From Schauerella fraxinea (GTDB taxonomy: Bacteria; Pseudomonadota; Gammaproteobacteria; Burkholderiales; Burkholderiaceae_B), in contig JAVDKK010000005.1 of assembly GCA_030849945.1 (NCBI GenBank), positions 333,068 through 397,067 of the forward strand: 64,000 bases of DNA, given 5' to 3'. The notes beneath the pieces were generated by a model, which was not told the origin of the DNA, made no database searches, and was given only the letters and a program-made list of their open reading frames with translations. Position 1 is the stretch's first letter. Every line of letters starts with the position of its first letter. Made by a program: the position numbers and the translations under genes. This document shows positions 43,514 to 53,243 of the stretch, one piece after another.

Positions 43514-44395
43514 ATGACTGATTCCCGCGCCCTGCTGTCGTTGCATCTCACCGCTGTGTTGTTCGGCCTGACCGGCGTGTTGGGCCATGTCATCAACGCC
43601 GACGCGGCGCAGATCACCTTCTGGCGCGCCGCGTTTGCCGTGGCCGCCCTCCTGGTTGCGCTGCATCTGGGCAAGCGCGCGGTACTGTTTCGCATTACCC
43701 GTCGGCAATTGATCGCGGTGGTGTTGTCGGGCGTCATGCTCGCCACTCACTGGCTGACGTTCTTCATCTCGGTCAAGGTCGCGGGGATTGCGATCGCCAC
43801 CCTCGGCTTCACGAGCTTTCCGGCTTTCATCACCCTTTTCGAAGCCGTGCTCTTTCGTGAACGCGTGCGCCTGCCCGAATGGGGCATGGTGGCCTTGGTG
43901 AGCCTGGGGCTGGTGTTGCTCACGCCCGCCTTCGATCTGGCCGATAGCGGCACGGTGGGATTGCTCTGGGGCCTGGCCTCGGGCGCGAGCTTCGGCATGC
44001 TTGCCGTGATCAACCGGCACGCCGGCGACGGCTTGGGTGCACTCGAGATGGCATGCGGCCAGAACATCGTCGTGGCGCTGGTGACTGCACCGTTTGCGCT
44101 TGGCGCCTCGAGCGGGTTGGCGATGGCCGATTGGCTAGGCGTCGCTGCGCTCGGCATTCTCTGCACGGGCTTGGCCCACACGCTTTTCGTCTCGAGCCTG
44201 GAATACATCAGTGCCCGTCGCGCCGGGCTCATCATCGCCCTCGAACCGCTTTACGCCATCGCGTTTGCTTGGCTGCTGTTTGGCGATGTGCCGGGATGGC
44301 GTGTGGCAATGGGCGCGGCTTGCATCGTGGGCGCCATCGCCTGGTCGGCCAGTTACGAAAAGCGGCCTGCCGGCCCACCGGCCACGCCAATTTAG
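43514..44395 (+). CDS. EamA family (DMT) transporter 2
   Basis: 293 residues from ATG 43514. Ten spans in two repeats, for example LLSLHLTAVLFGLTGVLGHV and AGLIIALEPLYAIAFAWLLFGDVPGWRVAMGAACIVGAIAW. It is unrelated in detail to the divergent EamA protein and differs in its loops. It ends 46 bases before the MarR gene. Confidence 0.92.
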   Translation: MTDSRALLSLHLTAVLFGLTGVLGHVINADAAQITFWRAAFAVAALLVALHLGKRAVLFRITRRQLIAVVLSGVMLATHWLTFFISVKVAGIAIATLGFTSFPAFITLFEAVLFRERVRLPEWGMVALVSLGLVLLTPAFDLADSGTVGLLWGLASGASFGMLAVINRHAGDGLGALEMACGQNIVVALVTAPFALGASSGLAMADWLGVAALGILCTGLAHTLFVSSLEYISARRAGLIIALEPLYAIAFAWLLFGDVPGWRVAMGAACIVGAIAWSASYEKRPAGPPATPI

Positions 44396-44411
44396 CCAGC
44401 GCTTGCATTTA

Positions 44412-44425
44412 ACTGCCCAGGCAGT
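44412..44425. promoter_or_regulatory. MarR operator 1 (marR promoter)
   Basis: ACTGCC-CA-GGCAGT is a perfect palindrome. It fills the spacer between TTGCAT (44403-44408) and TAAAAT (44425-44430). The same core recurs at 45040-45051, so it is a good candidate for the MarR operator. Confidence 0.7.
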
Positions 44426-44440
44426 AAAATCACCTCCATC

Positions 44441-44989
44441 ATGACCCTGCCTTCCTCTTCCGACGCTGCCGCGGCAACGTCCCCCTCCTTGTCCGACGCG
44501 GTGGTCCACTATCGTGCGTCCGGCCCTGGCCTCACTGAAAACAATGTGGGCTACATGATCAAGCAGGTGTATCAGTCGCTCAACCGCGTGCTCGATCAAG
44601 ACATGGCGCCGCTGGGGCTGACGGCCATGCAATGGCGACCCGTGGCGTGCCTGGCCAAGGGCCATGCGAGTACGTCGGTCGAGCTGGCCCGCATCCTCGC
44701 GGTCGACTCCGGCGCGATGACGCGCACACTCGATCGCCTGGAAGCCAAAGGCCTGCTGGTGCGCACGCGCAGCAAAGAAGATCGGCGTGTGGTCGATATC
44801 GTACTGACGGAAGAAGGCCAACGCACGGCCAAGGAAATCCCCGCGCGGATTGCCCGCGCGCTCAATCATTATCTGCGCGGATTCTCGTCCGATGAGGTCG
44901 ATATGCTCGCGCATTTTCTGCAACGCATGCTGGCCAATGGCTCGATCTCACCGCCGAACGCCGCCACGGGCAAAGCGCCGGACACCTGA
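44441..44989 (+). CDS. MarR family transcriptional regulator
   Basis: 182 residues. The winged helix reads SVELARILAVDSGAMTRTLDRLEAKGLLVRTRSKEDRRVVDIVLTEEG (about residues 87-130). MarR proteins are repressors released by ligands. The gene stands in front of a NodT-EmrA-EmrB efflux operon, and both promoter regions carry the same palindrome, so it is probably the local repressor and also represses itself. Confidence 0.94.
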   Translation: MTLPSSSDAAAATSPSLSDAVVHYRASGPGLTENNVGYMIKQVYQSLNRVLDQDMAPLGLTAMQWRPVACLAKGHASTSVELARILAVDSGAMTRTLDRLEAKGLLVRTRSKEDRRVVDIVLTEEGQRTAKEIPARIARALNHYLRGFSSDEVDMLAHFLQRMLANGSISPPNAATGKAPDT

Positions 44990-45039
44990 CGTTTTGATCG
45001 TGGCGCATCACGGTGCGGCCGTATTTTTTTCCCAATTAG

Positions 45040-45051
45040 CTGCCTAGGCAG
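45040..45051. promoter_or_regulatory. MarR operator 2 (efflux operon promoter)
   Basis: CTGCC-TA-GGCAG is a perfect palindrome, the same core as at 44412. It lies 37 bases before the first efflux gene, with a -10-like TACAGT immediately after it (45053-45058). Confidence 0.65.
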
Positions 45052-45088
45052 ATACAGTCCAGTCAATTACTTTAAGCTTCCTGTAAGC

Positions 45089-46549
45089 ATGCCAAAACTT
45101 CCAATAGCGCTTTTGATGTGTGCCATCCTGGCAGGCTGCGCCCCAATGCGCGAGGGCCCCACGCCCTCACCTCGCCTGGACGGTGCGCAGGTCGATCTGG
45201 TCGACACGGCCATCACGTGGCCGACCGACAACTGGTGGACGCGCTACGGCGACCCCCAGTTGAATGCCCTGGTCGAGGACGCGCTGCGCAACAGTCCGTC
45301 GCTCTCACGCGCACAGGCCCGTCTGGCGCAAGCCAATGCCGCCGTGGGGTCGGCCCGATCGGCCCTGCTGCCCAGCGTGGCGGCCGATTACCAATTGACG
45401 CGTCAGCGTCTCTCGGAAAACTATATCTATCCCGCCCCACTCGCCGGTTCGATTACCACCGACCAGCGGCTGGCACTCGATTTTTCGTACGAGATCGATT
45501 TCTGGGGCAAGAACCGCAGCGCGTTCGAATCCGCCGTGGCGGGTCAACAGGCCAGCGCCGCCGATGCCCAGGCCGCGCGCGTGGTGCTCACAGGCGGCGT
45601 GGTGCAGGCCTACCTGAATTTGCAGAACGCTTTCGCGCAGCATGCGGTGCTGACCGACATCATCAAGCAGAACAGCGAAGTGCTGGATATCACGCGCAAC
45701 CGGTTCACCAATGGCCTGGATACTCAGGTCGAGGTGCGTCAGGCCGAGTCGCAGTTGGCAGCAACCCGCGTGGAGCAAACGCAGGCTGAAACGCGCATTG
45801 CACAGTTGCGCAATCAGGTCGCGGCGCTCACCGGCGCGGGCCCGTCGCGCGGCGCCACGTTGATGCCGGCGCAACTGACCCGGCCCGCGGGCGTATTGCC
45901 CTCGCAATTACCGCTGGAACTGCTGGGACGCCGCCCCGAAATCGTGGCTGCACGCTGGCGTGCCGAGGCCGCCACCAAGAATATCGACGTGGCCAAAGCG
46001 ATGTTCTTCCCGAACGTCGATCTCACCGCGTTCGTAGGATTTCAGGCCTTGGGCCTGCACAACCTGCTGCAAGGCAGCAGCCGCGCAGCGGGTGTCGGCC
46101 CCGCCATCACGTTGCCGATCTTTCAAGGTGGCGCGCTGAATGCCAATTTGGCTGGCCAACGCGCTTCGGCCGACGAGGCCACGGCCGACTACAACGAAGC
46201 GGTGATCAATGCCGTCAATCAGGTGGCCGATGCGCTGGATGCCTTGCGCTTGCTGGATCGCGAACGCGAGGCGCAGACGCAAGCCCGCACCGCCATCGAC
46301 GCGGCCTACGCCTTGGCGCGCGATCGCTACCGCGCGGGACTCGGCAACTATCTGGTTGTGTTGATCGCCCAGAACAGCGTGATGACCCAAGCCTTGCGCG
46401 ACACCGATCTGCGCATGCGGGCCTATCTGCTGGATGCGCAGCTTGCACGCGCCCTGGGCGGCGGTTACGCCACGCCTGCCGATGCTACCGCCACCCCTAT
46501 CCGCCCTGCCCCCATTTCGGCCGACGCGTCCTCCGCGCCGGCCCGCTGA
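45089..46549 (+). CDS. Outer-membrane efflux lipoprotein (NodT family)
   Basis: 486 residues. The signal ends in LAGC (Cys17), so it is lipid-anchored. It contains the two-domain TolC-like beta-barrel and helical repeats (NWWTRYGDPQLNALVEDALRNSPSLSRAQARLAQANAAVG and a second copy). It forms the outer-membrane channel of the tripartite pump encoded by the next two genes. Confidence 0.94.
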   Translation: MPKLPIALLMCAILAGCAPMREGPTPSPRLDGAQVDLVDTAITWPTDNWWTRYGDPQLNALVEDALRNSPSLSRAQARLAQANAAVGSARSALLPSVAADYQLTRQRLSENYIYPAPLAGSITTDQRLALDFSYEIDFWGKNRSAFESAVAGQQASAADAQAARVVLTGGVVQAYLNLQNAFAQHAVLTDIIKQNSEVLDITRNRFTNGLDTQVEVRQAESQLAATRVEQTQAETRIAQLRNQVAALTGAGPSRGATLMPAQLTRPAGVLPSQLPLELLGRRPEIVAARWRAEAATKNIDVAKAMFFPNVDLTAFVGFQALGLHNLLQGSSRAAGVGPAITLPIFQGGALNANLAGQRASADEATADYNEAVINAVNQVADALDALRLLDREREAQTQARTAIDAAYALARDRYRAGLGNYLVVLIAQNSVMTQALRDTDLRMRAYLLDAQLARALGGGYATPADATATPIRPAPISADASSAPAR

Positions 46550-46568
46550 TTCATTCTGGACATGATTC

Positions 46569-47756
46569 ATGGCTGACTCCAAGACTCCCAATCCCCGCCG
46601 CAAGCGCTTGTTGCTCATCGCCGCCGGCATATTCCTCCTGATCGCCGTGTTGTGGGCCATCTGGTATTTCATTTACGGCGCAAACAAAGAAAGCACCGAA
46701 GATGCGTATGTGCACGGCAATCTGGTGCAGATCACTTCGCAGGTAGCCGGCACCGTGATTGCCATCGAGGCCGACGACACCGATATGGTGAAGGCCGGCC
46801 AACCGCTGGTGAAGCTCGATCCCGCCGACGCGGAAATCGCGCTGATGCAGGCCGAGGCGCAATTGGCCCAGACCGTGCGCCAAACCCGCACCCTGTACGT
46901 GCAAAACGATTCGCTGACCGCCGACAACAACGTGCGGTCGGCCGAGATCGTGCGCGCCGAAGCTGACGTGGCTCGTACCCAAAGCGACTTGCAACGACGC
47001 CAGGCGCTGGCCAAATCCGGCGGCGTGAGCGGCGAAGAACTGCTGCATGCGCAAACCGCATACAAGACGTCGCAATCCAATCTGGCCCAAGCCCGAGCGG
47101 CCTTGGCCGGCTCGCGCGCCAAGGCGCAAACCAACCGTGCGCTGACGGAAGGCACTACGGTTGAAAACCATCCTGATGTGCTGCGCGCGGCTGCCAATCT
47201 GCGCTCGGTCTGGCTGGCCGGTTCACGCAATACGTTGCCGGCGCCGGTCGACGGCATGGTCGCGCGCCGCAGCGCACAGGTGGGTCAGCGCATTGCGCCG
47301 GGCACGCCGTTGATGACCGTTGTGCCGTTGGATCAAGTCTGGGTGGAAGCGAATTTCAAGGAAGGCCAGTTGCGCGAGATGCGCGTCGGCCAACCCGTCA
47401 TCCTCCATGCCGATCTGTATGGCAGCGATGTGGCGTATCACGGCAAGGTCGCCGGCCTGGATGCCGGCACGGGCAGCGCGTTTGCCTTGTTGCCCGCGCA
47501 AAACGCCACGGGCAACTGGATCAAGGTTGTGCAACGCGTGCCGGTGCGCATCACGCTGGATCCGCAAGAACTGGCCAAGCGCCCACTACGCGTGGGGCTA
47601 TCGATGAGCGTCGAAGTCGACCTGGGCACGGCGCAAGGTGAGCCCGTCACCACCACGAATACGCAAACGGGCATGTCCACGCGCGCCTTCGATCCGGCCC
47701 ATGGCGAAGTCGACGCCCTCATCCAACGCATCGTTCAGGACAATCTGGCGTCATGA
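46569..47756 (+). CDS. EmrA-like membrane fusion protein
   Basis: 395 residues. One N-terminal transmembrane span (LLLIAAGIFLLIAVLWAIWYFIYG) is followed by the biotinyl-lipoyl-like motif (STEDAYVHGNLVQITSQVAGTV), a long coiled coil and the beta-barrel domain (LPAPVDGMVARRSAQVGQRIAPGTPLMTVVP). It links the inner and outer membrane parts of a drug efflux pump. The last codons overlap the emrB-like start by 4 bases (ATGA). Confidence 0.95.
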   Translation: MADSKTPNPRRKRLLLIAAGIFLLIAVLWAIWYFIYGANKESTEDAYVHGNLVQITSQVAGTVIAIEADDTDMVKAGQPLVKLDPADAEIALMQAEAQLAQTVRQTRTLYVQNDSLTADNNVRSAEIVRAEADVARTQSDLQRRQALAKSGGVSGEELLHAQTAYKTSQSNLAQARAALAGSRAKAQTNRALTEGTTVENHPDVLRAAANLRSVWLAGSRNTLPAPVDGMVARRSAQVGQRIAPGTPLMTVVPLDQVWVEANFKEGQLREMRVGQPVILHADLYGSDVAYHGKVAGLDAGTGSAFALLPAQNATGNWIKVVQRVPVRITLDPQELAKRPLRVGLSMSVEVDLGTAQGEPVTTTNTQTGMSTRAFDPAHGEVDALIQRIVQDNLAS

Positions 47757-49360
47757 GCACCGCCCCCGCCGACACGGCGGCCCCTTCTCCGGCAACCCCC
47801 TCGCCGGCCAGCCCGAAAGCATATCCGCCGCTCGAAGGCGCCGTGCGCGTCCTCGGCTCGATTGCCCTGTCGTGCGCGGTGTTCATGAACGTGCTGGACA
47901 CCTCCATTGCGAACGTCTCCATCCCCACGATCTCCGGCGATCTGGGTGTGAGCACGAGCCAGGGCACTTGGGTTATCACCTCGTTTGCGGTGGCCAATGC
48001 CATCACCGTGCCGCTTACCGGTTGGCTCACGCAACGTTTCGGTCAGGTGCGACTGTTTCTCACGTCCACGCTGCTGTTTGTCGTGGCCTCGTGGCTGTGC
48101 GGCTTCGCCCCCTCGCTCGAAATGCTCATCGGCTTTCGCGTGCTGCAAGGCGCGGTGGCAGGCCCCATGATCCCGCTGTCGCAAACGCTGATGCTCGCGA
48201 GCTTTCCGAAGGAGAAGGCCGGCATGGCCTTGGCCATTTGGGCGATGACGACATTGGTGGCACCGGTGGCCGGGCCGTTGTTGGGCGGCTATATCTCGGA
48301 CAACTACAGCTGGCCGTGGATCTTCTACATCAACATCCCGGTAGGTCTGCTCGCCGCTTACGTGAGCTGGCGCATCTATCGGGATCGCGAGTCGGTCACC
48401 CGCAATCTGCCCATCGATAAGCTGGGCCTGATCATGTTGGTGGTGTGGGTGGGCGCCCTGCAGATCATGCTCGACAAAGGCAAGGAACTCGACTGGTTTG
48501 CCAGCCCCACCATCGTGGCCCTGGCGGCGATCGCTTTCGTGACCTTCGTGTTCTTCATTATCTGGGAGCTGACCGACGCGCATCCCGTGGTCGATCTGCG
48601 GCTTTTCGCCGGCCGCAATTTCACGATCGGTGCAGTCACGCTGGCCGTGGCGTACGGCGTCTTCTTCGGCACGGTCGTGTTGCTGCCCTTATGGCTGCAA
48701 AGCACCATGGGCTATACCGCTACGGATGCCGGGTTGGTCACGGCGCCCATCGGGCTGCTGGCAATCGTCCTCACACCGATCGTCGGCAAACTGCTCTCCA
48801 AACACGACCCGCGTATTTTTGTGACGGGTGCGTTCCTGATCTTTGCGCTGGTCTGCTACATGCGCTCGGGCTTCAACACTGATGTGGATATGCGCACGCT
48901 GATGATTCCCACGATCATCCAGGGTGCGGCGATGGCGGCGTTTTTCGTGCCGCTCACCTCGATCACGTTGTCGGGTCTGGCGCCCGGTGTGATTCCGGCG
49001 GCGTCGGGGCTATCGAACTTCCTGCGTTTGACCGCAGGTGCCTTCGGCACGTCGATCGCCACAACGATGTGGGAAAACCGCGCCACGATGCATCATGCGC
49101 AGTTGACCGAAATCGCGCACCCCGGCGCGGCCGCCTTCGACCATACGATGAGCGTGCTGCAGGCGGCCGGCATGTCGCAAGACCAGGCGCTGGCCTCGAT
49201 CGACCGGCTGATCGACACACAGGCCTTTACGATCTCGGCGATCGATATCTTCTGGGCCTCGGCGGGGATTTTCCTGCTGCTTACCGGCTTGGTATGGGTG
49301 GCACGACCGGTAAAGGCCAAAGGCGAAGGCGCGGCCGAAGCCGCGGCTGGGGCGCATTGA
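47753..49360 (+). CDS. EmrB/QacA-type DHA2 multidrug transporter
   Basis: 535 residues with 14 hydrophobic spans. Family motifs are VFMNVLDTSIANVSIPTISGDLG at the start, GWLTQRFGQVRLFL and RVLQGAVAGPMIPLSQ. Proton-driven drug export, working with the two preceding subunits. Translationally coupled by the ATGA overlap. It is followed by a 17-bp tandem repeat. Confidence 0.95.
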   Translation: MSTAPADTAAPSPATPSPASPKAYPPLEGAVRVLGSIALSCAVFMNVLDTSIANVSIPTISGDLGVSTSQGTWVITSFAVANAITVPLTGWLTQRFGQVRLFLTSTLLFVVASWLCGFAPSLEMLIGFRVLQGAVAGPMIPLSQTLMLASFPKEKAGMALAIWAMTTLVAPVAGPLLGGYISDNYSWPWIFYINIPVGLLAAYVSWRIYRDRESVTRNLPIDKLGLIMLVVWVGALQIMLDKGKELDWFASPTIVALAAIAFVTFVFFIIWELTDAHPVVDLRLFAGRNFTIGAVTLAVAYGVFFGTVVLLPLWLQSTMGYTATDAGLVTAPIGLLAIVLTPIVGKLLSKHDPRIFVTGAFLIFALVCYMRSGFNTDVDMRTLMIPTIIQGAAMAAFFVPLTSITLSGLAPGVIPAASGLSNFLRLTAGAFGTSIATTMWENRATMHHAQLTEIAHPGAAAFDHTMSVLQAAGMSQDQALASIDRLIDTQAFTISAIDIFWASAGIFLLLTGLVWVARPVKAKGEGAAEAAAGAH

Positions 49361-49365
49361 TAGAT

Positions 49366-49433
49366 GCGGCGTACTAACACTTGCGGTGCACTAATAGCTG
49401 CGGCGCACTAATGGCCGGAGCGCACTAAAAGAC
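49366..49433. repeat. Four-copy 17-bp tandem repeat
   Basis: Copies of GCGGCGCACTAATGGCC type start at 49366, 49383, 49400 and 49417. The constant part is GCG-x-GyrCACTAA-like, with variable last bases. It lies 5 bases after the emrB-like stop. Confidence 0.85.
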
Positions 49434-49514
49434 GGCGGTGGTTTGGAAGACGGCGCTGGTTTGTTGCCACCGCCGCTTGATTGCCTGACTGTCTGAACGT
49501 TCGAGCCGGTCGCG

Positions 49515-51044
49515 CTACTTTCGGCGACTGCCCATCAGCGAGCCCAAAATCCCGCGCGTCAGCTCCCGCGCGATCGAGCGCATCGAGCTCTTCGCAACCG
49601 ACTGCACCAAGCCGTCGCGACGCCCGCCACGCGGGCCGGTCGAGCCAAACAGCACATCGTTTACCGACGCCATCAAACCGCCTTCTTCAACCGCGGGCTT
49701 GGGCACCGGCGCCGATTTGGCGGGTGGTGCGCCCTTCTCCTGGGCGCCTGCCGCAGCGGGCGCCTCAACGGCACGCACCGCCAGTTTTTCGTAGGCCGAC
49801 TCGCGATCGATCGGGGTGTCGTAGCGGCCGCCCAACCCCGAGGCTTGGCGCAACGCCTCGCGCTCGGGCGCCGTGGCCGGGCCGATGCGGCTGGCGGGCG
49901 GCATGATCCAGGCGCGCTGCGTCATCCCCGGACGACCCTTCTCATCCAGCAGCGACACGAGCGCCTCGCCCACGCCAAGCTCCATGATGGCCGCCACGAT
50001 GTCCAGCCCCGGATTGGGACGCATGGTTTCGGCGGCCGTCTTCACCGCTTTCTGATCTCGCGGCGTAAACGCGCGCAACGCGTGCTGCACGCGGTTGCCC
50101 AACTGGCCGAGCACCGCATCGGGAATATCCAGCGGATTCTGGGTGACGAAATACACCCCCACTGCCTTTGAGCGGATGAGCCGCACCACCTGCTCGATCT
50201 TCGTCAGCAGGGCCTGTGGCGCATCGTTGAAAAGCAGATGCGCCTCGTCGAAGAAAAACACGAGCTTGGGTTTATCGAGATCGCCTGCTTCGGGCAAGCG
50301 CTCATACAACTCGGACAGCATCCAGAGCAAGAACACGGCATACAGGCGCGGCGCCTGCATCAGCTTGTCGGCGGCGAGGATATTGATCATGCCGCGGCCC
50401 TGCGCGTCCGTGCGCATCAGGTCGGACACATCCAGCATCGGCTCGCCGAAGAAACGTTCGGCCCCCTGCGACTCCAATGCCAGCAGATTGCGTTGAATGG
50501 CGCCGATGGAAGCCGACGACACATTGCCGTACCGGGTTTTGAGGCTGGCGGCACGATCAGCCACATCGGCCAGCATCGCGCGCAGGTCTTTCATGTCGAG
50601 CAGCAACTGGCCTTCGTCATCGGCCACCTTGAACACCAGCGCCAACACCCCTTCCTGGGTGGGGTTGAGTTCCAGCACGCGCGCCAGCAATAGCGGCCCC
50701 ATATCCGACACGGTCGCCCGCACAGGATGGCCCTGTTCGCCGAACACGTCCCACAGCGTGACCGGACTCGCACCCCACACGGGGGTGGGCAAGCCCAAGC
50801 TGGCCAGCCGCGCCGCCATTTTCTCGCTGGGCACCCCGGCCTGCGACACGCCGGTCAGATCGCCTTTGACGTCCGCCATGAACACAGGGGTTCCCAAACG
50901 CGAAAACGACTCGGCCAGCACCTGCAGCGTGACCGTTTTGCCCGTGCCCGTGGCACCCGTGATGCAACCGTGGCGATTGGCCATCTGCGGCAGCAGCAGG
51001 CAAGGGTTTCCCTCGTGGATGGCGATCGCGATCGGCTCGGACAT
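49515..51044 (-). CDS. HerA-like ATPase (DUF853 family)
   Basis: 509 residues from ATG 51044. Walker A is GATGTGKT (30-37) and Walker B is FFFDEAH (263-269). The family is a bacterial HerA/FtsK-type ATPase without known partner; E. coli YjgR is a member. The C-terminal about 100 residues are Ala/Pro-rich with a basic end. It is divergent from yebC. No nuclease gene is adjacent. Confidence 0.9.
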   Translation of the reverse strand: MSEPIAIAIHEGNPCLLLPQMANRHGCITGATGTGKTVTLQVLAESFSRLGTPVFMADVKGDLTGVSQAGVPSEKMAARLASLGLPTPVWGASPVTLWDVFGEQGHPVRATVSDMGPLLLARVLELNPTQEGVLALVFKVADDEGQLLLDMKDLRAMLADVADRAASLKTRYGNVSSASIGAIQRNLLALESQGAERFFGEPMLDVSDLMRTDAQGRGMINILAADKLMQAPRLYAVFLLWMLSELYERLPEAGDLDKPKLVFFFDEAHLLFNDAPQALLTKIEQVVRLIRSKAVGVYFVTQNPLDIPDAVLGQLGNRVQHALRAFTPRDQKAVKTAAETMRPNPGLDIVAAIMELGVGEALVSLLDEKGRPGMTQRAWIMPPASRIGPATAPEREALRQASGLGGRYDTPIDRESAYEKLAVRAVEAPAAAGAQEKGAPPAKSAPVPKPAVEEGGLMASVNDVLFGSTGPRGGRRDGLVQSVAKSSMRSIARELTRGILGSLMGSRRK

Positions 51045-51139
51045 GGGCACTCTCCCAGACAAAGTAGCGGAAGATCAAAGTGTAGAGCCTTGCTCCGCGT
51101 TAAAATAGCGTTCTTTGCTTATCCAGAACTCGAGAAGCC

Positions 51140-51868
51140 ATGGCCGGACACAGTAAATGGGCCAATATTCAGCACCGTAAAGGGCGTCAAGACGCCAAGC
51201 GCGGCAAGCTGTGGACCAAGATCATTCGTGAAGTCACCGTAGCGGCGCGCGCCGGCGGTCCCGATCCCGACAGCAACCCTGCGTTGCGTCTGGCCTGGGA
51301 CAAAGCCATGGCCGCCAATATGCCCAAGGACAACGTCCAGCGCGCCATCACGCGCGGCGCAGGCGGCGCCGATGGCGCCGACTACGAGGAAGTGCGTTAC
51401 GAGGGCTACGGCATCGGCGGCGCGGCCGTCGTGGTCGACTGCATGACCGATAACCGCACCCGAACGGTGGCCGATGTGCGGCACGCCTTCGCCAAGAACG
51501 GCGGCAACCTGGGCCAGGAAGGCTCGGTCGCCTTCATGTTCAAGCATTGCGGCCAGTTCATTTTCGCTCCCGGCACGGCTGAAGACGCCGTCATGGAAGC
51601 CGCGCTCGACGCCGGTGCCGACGATGTCATCACCGACGACGAAGGCGTGATCGAGGTCACCTGCGCGGTACCCGACTATGCAGCGGTGCGCGACGCGTTC
51701 GAAGCGGCCAAGTTGAAGCCCGAAATCGAGGGCATCACCATGAAGCCCTTGAACGAAACCGACCTTGAAGGCGACGACGCCATCCGCATGCAGAAGCTGC
51801 TGGATGCGCTCGACGCCCTGGATGACGTGTCCGAGGTGTACACCACGGCCGTGATCGACGTCGCCTGA
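51140..51868 (+). CDS. yebC: YebC/PmpR family protein
   Basis: 242 residues. The N-terminus MAGHSKWANIQHRKGRQDAKRGKLWTK and the following KIIREVTVAARAGGPDPDSNPALR are the signature. The family acts as transcriptional regulators or in relief of ribosome stalling at polyproline. purD follows 24 bases downstream. Confidence 0.97.
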   Translation: MAGHSKWANIQHRKGRQDAKRGKLWTKIIREVTVAARAGGPDPDSNPALRLAWDKAMAANMPKDNVQRAITRGAGGADGADYEEVRYEGYGIGGAAVVVDCMTDNRTRTVADVRHAFAKNGGNLGQEGSVAFMFKHCGQFIFAPGTAEDAVMEAALDAGADDVITDDEGVIEVTCAVPDYAAVRDAFEAAKLKPEIEGITMKPLNETDLEGDDAIRMQKLLDALDALDDVSEVYTTAVIDVA

Positions 51869-51892
51869 TTCTGAACCCTCACATTGTCGAAA

Positions 51893-53188
51893 ATGAAAAT
51901 TCTGGTCATCGGTTCGGGCGGCCGCGAACATGCCCTCGCCTGGCGCATTGCAAAATCGCCACGCGTCCATAAAGTGTTCGTGGCGCCCGGCAACGGGGGC
52001 ACGCAGCGCGCCGCCAATCTCGAAAACGTCGCGCTCTCGTTGCCGCAGGACCTGGCCGACTTCGCCGTGCGCGAAGGCGTGGCGCTCACGGTCGTGGGCC
52101 CGGAGGCACCGTTGGCCGCGGGCGTGGTCGATCATTTCCGTAGCCGTGGTCTGAAGATTTTCGGCCCCACCAAGGCGGCCGCGCAGCTCGAAAGCTCGAA
52201 GGATTACGCCAAAGCCTTCATGGTGCGCCACCATATCCCCACGGCCGCCTACGGCACGTTCACCGATCCGCAAGCGGCCCACGCCTATATCGATGCGCAA
52301 GGCGCGCCGATCGTGGTCAAGGCCGACGGCCTGGCCGCCGGCAAGGGCGTGGTCGTGGCCACGTCGCTCGAAGAAGCCCACGCTGCGGTCGACGCCATGC
52401 TGGGTGACGGGTCGCTCGGCGAAGCCGGTGCCCGCGTGGTCATCGAAGAGTGTCTGGTGGGCGAAGAAGCCAGCTTCATCGTGATGTGCGACGGCCGTCA
52501 CGTGCTGGCGCTCGCCACCAGCCAGGATCACAAGCGTCTGCAGGATGGCGATCTGGGCCCCAACACGGGCGGCATGGGCGCGTATTCGCCCGCCCCCGTC
52601 GTCACGCCCGAGATTCACCATCGCATCATGCGCGAAGTGATCCTGCCCACCATGCAAGGCATGTCCCGCGACGGCGTGCCCTACACCGGCTTCCTTTACG
52701 CCGGCGTCATGATCGCCCCAGGCGACGATCCCGACCGCGCCATCAAGGTGCTCGAGTTCAACTGCCGCATGGGCGATCCTGAAACGCAGCCCATCATGAT
52801 GCGCGTCAAGAGCGATCTGGTGGATGTGCTCGAACACGCCATCGACGGCACGCTGGATCGCGCAGATATCGTCTGGGATCGCCGCACGGCGCTGGGCGTC
52901 GTGCTCGCGTCGCATAACTATCCCAACACGCCGCGCACGGGCGATCTGATCGAAGGCCTGCCGGCCGATGCCGACGACTGCATGGTTTTCCATGCCGGCA
53001 CGACCATGAGCAACGGCGCGGTCAACACCTCGGGCGGCCGCGTGCTGTGCGTCACGGCCCTGGGCGACTCGGTGCGCATGGCGCGCGAGCGCGCATACGA
53101 CACGGTAGACCAGGTGCGCTACGACGGCCGCCAGTACCGCAGCGATATCGGCTGGCGCGCCTTGAAGCGTCCGCCCGCCAAGAAGTAA
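51893..53188 (+). CDS. purD: Phosphoribosylamine-glycine ligase
   Basis: 431 residues from ATG 51893; a TTG 9 bases earlier is the alternative. ATP-grasp enzyme of purine synthesis. Motifs include MKILVIGSGGREHALAWRI, PIVVKADGLAAGKGVVVA and ALATSQDHKRLQDGDLGPNTGGMGAY. hemF follows, so the gene lies in a run of housekeeping genes. Confidence 0.97.
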   Translation: MKILVIGSGGREHALAWRIAKSPRVHKVFVAPGNGGTQRAANLENVALSLPQDLADFAVREGVALTVVGPEAPLAAGVVDHFRSRGLKIFGPTKAAAQLESSKDYAKAFMVRHHIPTAAYGTFTDPQAAHAYIDAQGAPIVVKADGLAAGKGVVVATSLEEAHAAVDAMLGDGSLGEAGARVVIEECLVGEEASFIVMCDGRHVLALATSQDHKRLQDGDLGPNTGGMGAYSPAPVVTPEIHHRIMREVILPTMQGMSRDGVPYTGFLYAGVMIAPGDDPDRAIKVLEFNCRMGDPETQPIMMRVKSDLVDVLEHAIDGTLDRADIVWDRRTALGVVLASHNYPNTPRTGDLIEGLPADADDCMVFHAGTTMSNGAVNTSGGRVLCVTALGDSVRMARERAYDTVDQVRYDGRQYRSDIGWRALKRPPAKK

Positions 53189-53243
53189 GCTTTTTCAACG
53201 CCAACCGCGCGGCCCCGGGGCTGCGCGTGGAGACCCGCCGCGC

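Noticed and set aside
51119..52993. 624-codon minus-strand frame
   Set aside because: It is antisense to yebC and purD, both unmistakable; long antisense frames are expected in GC-rich genes.
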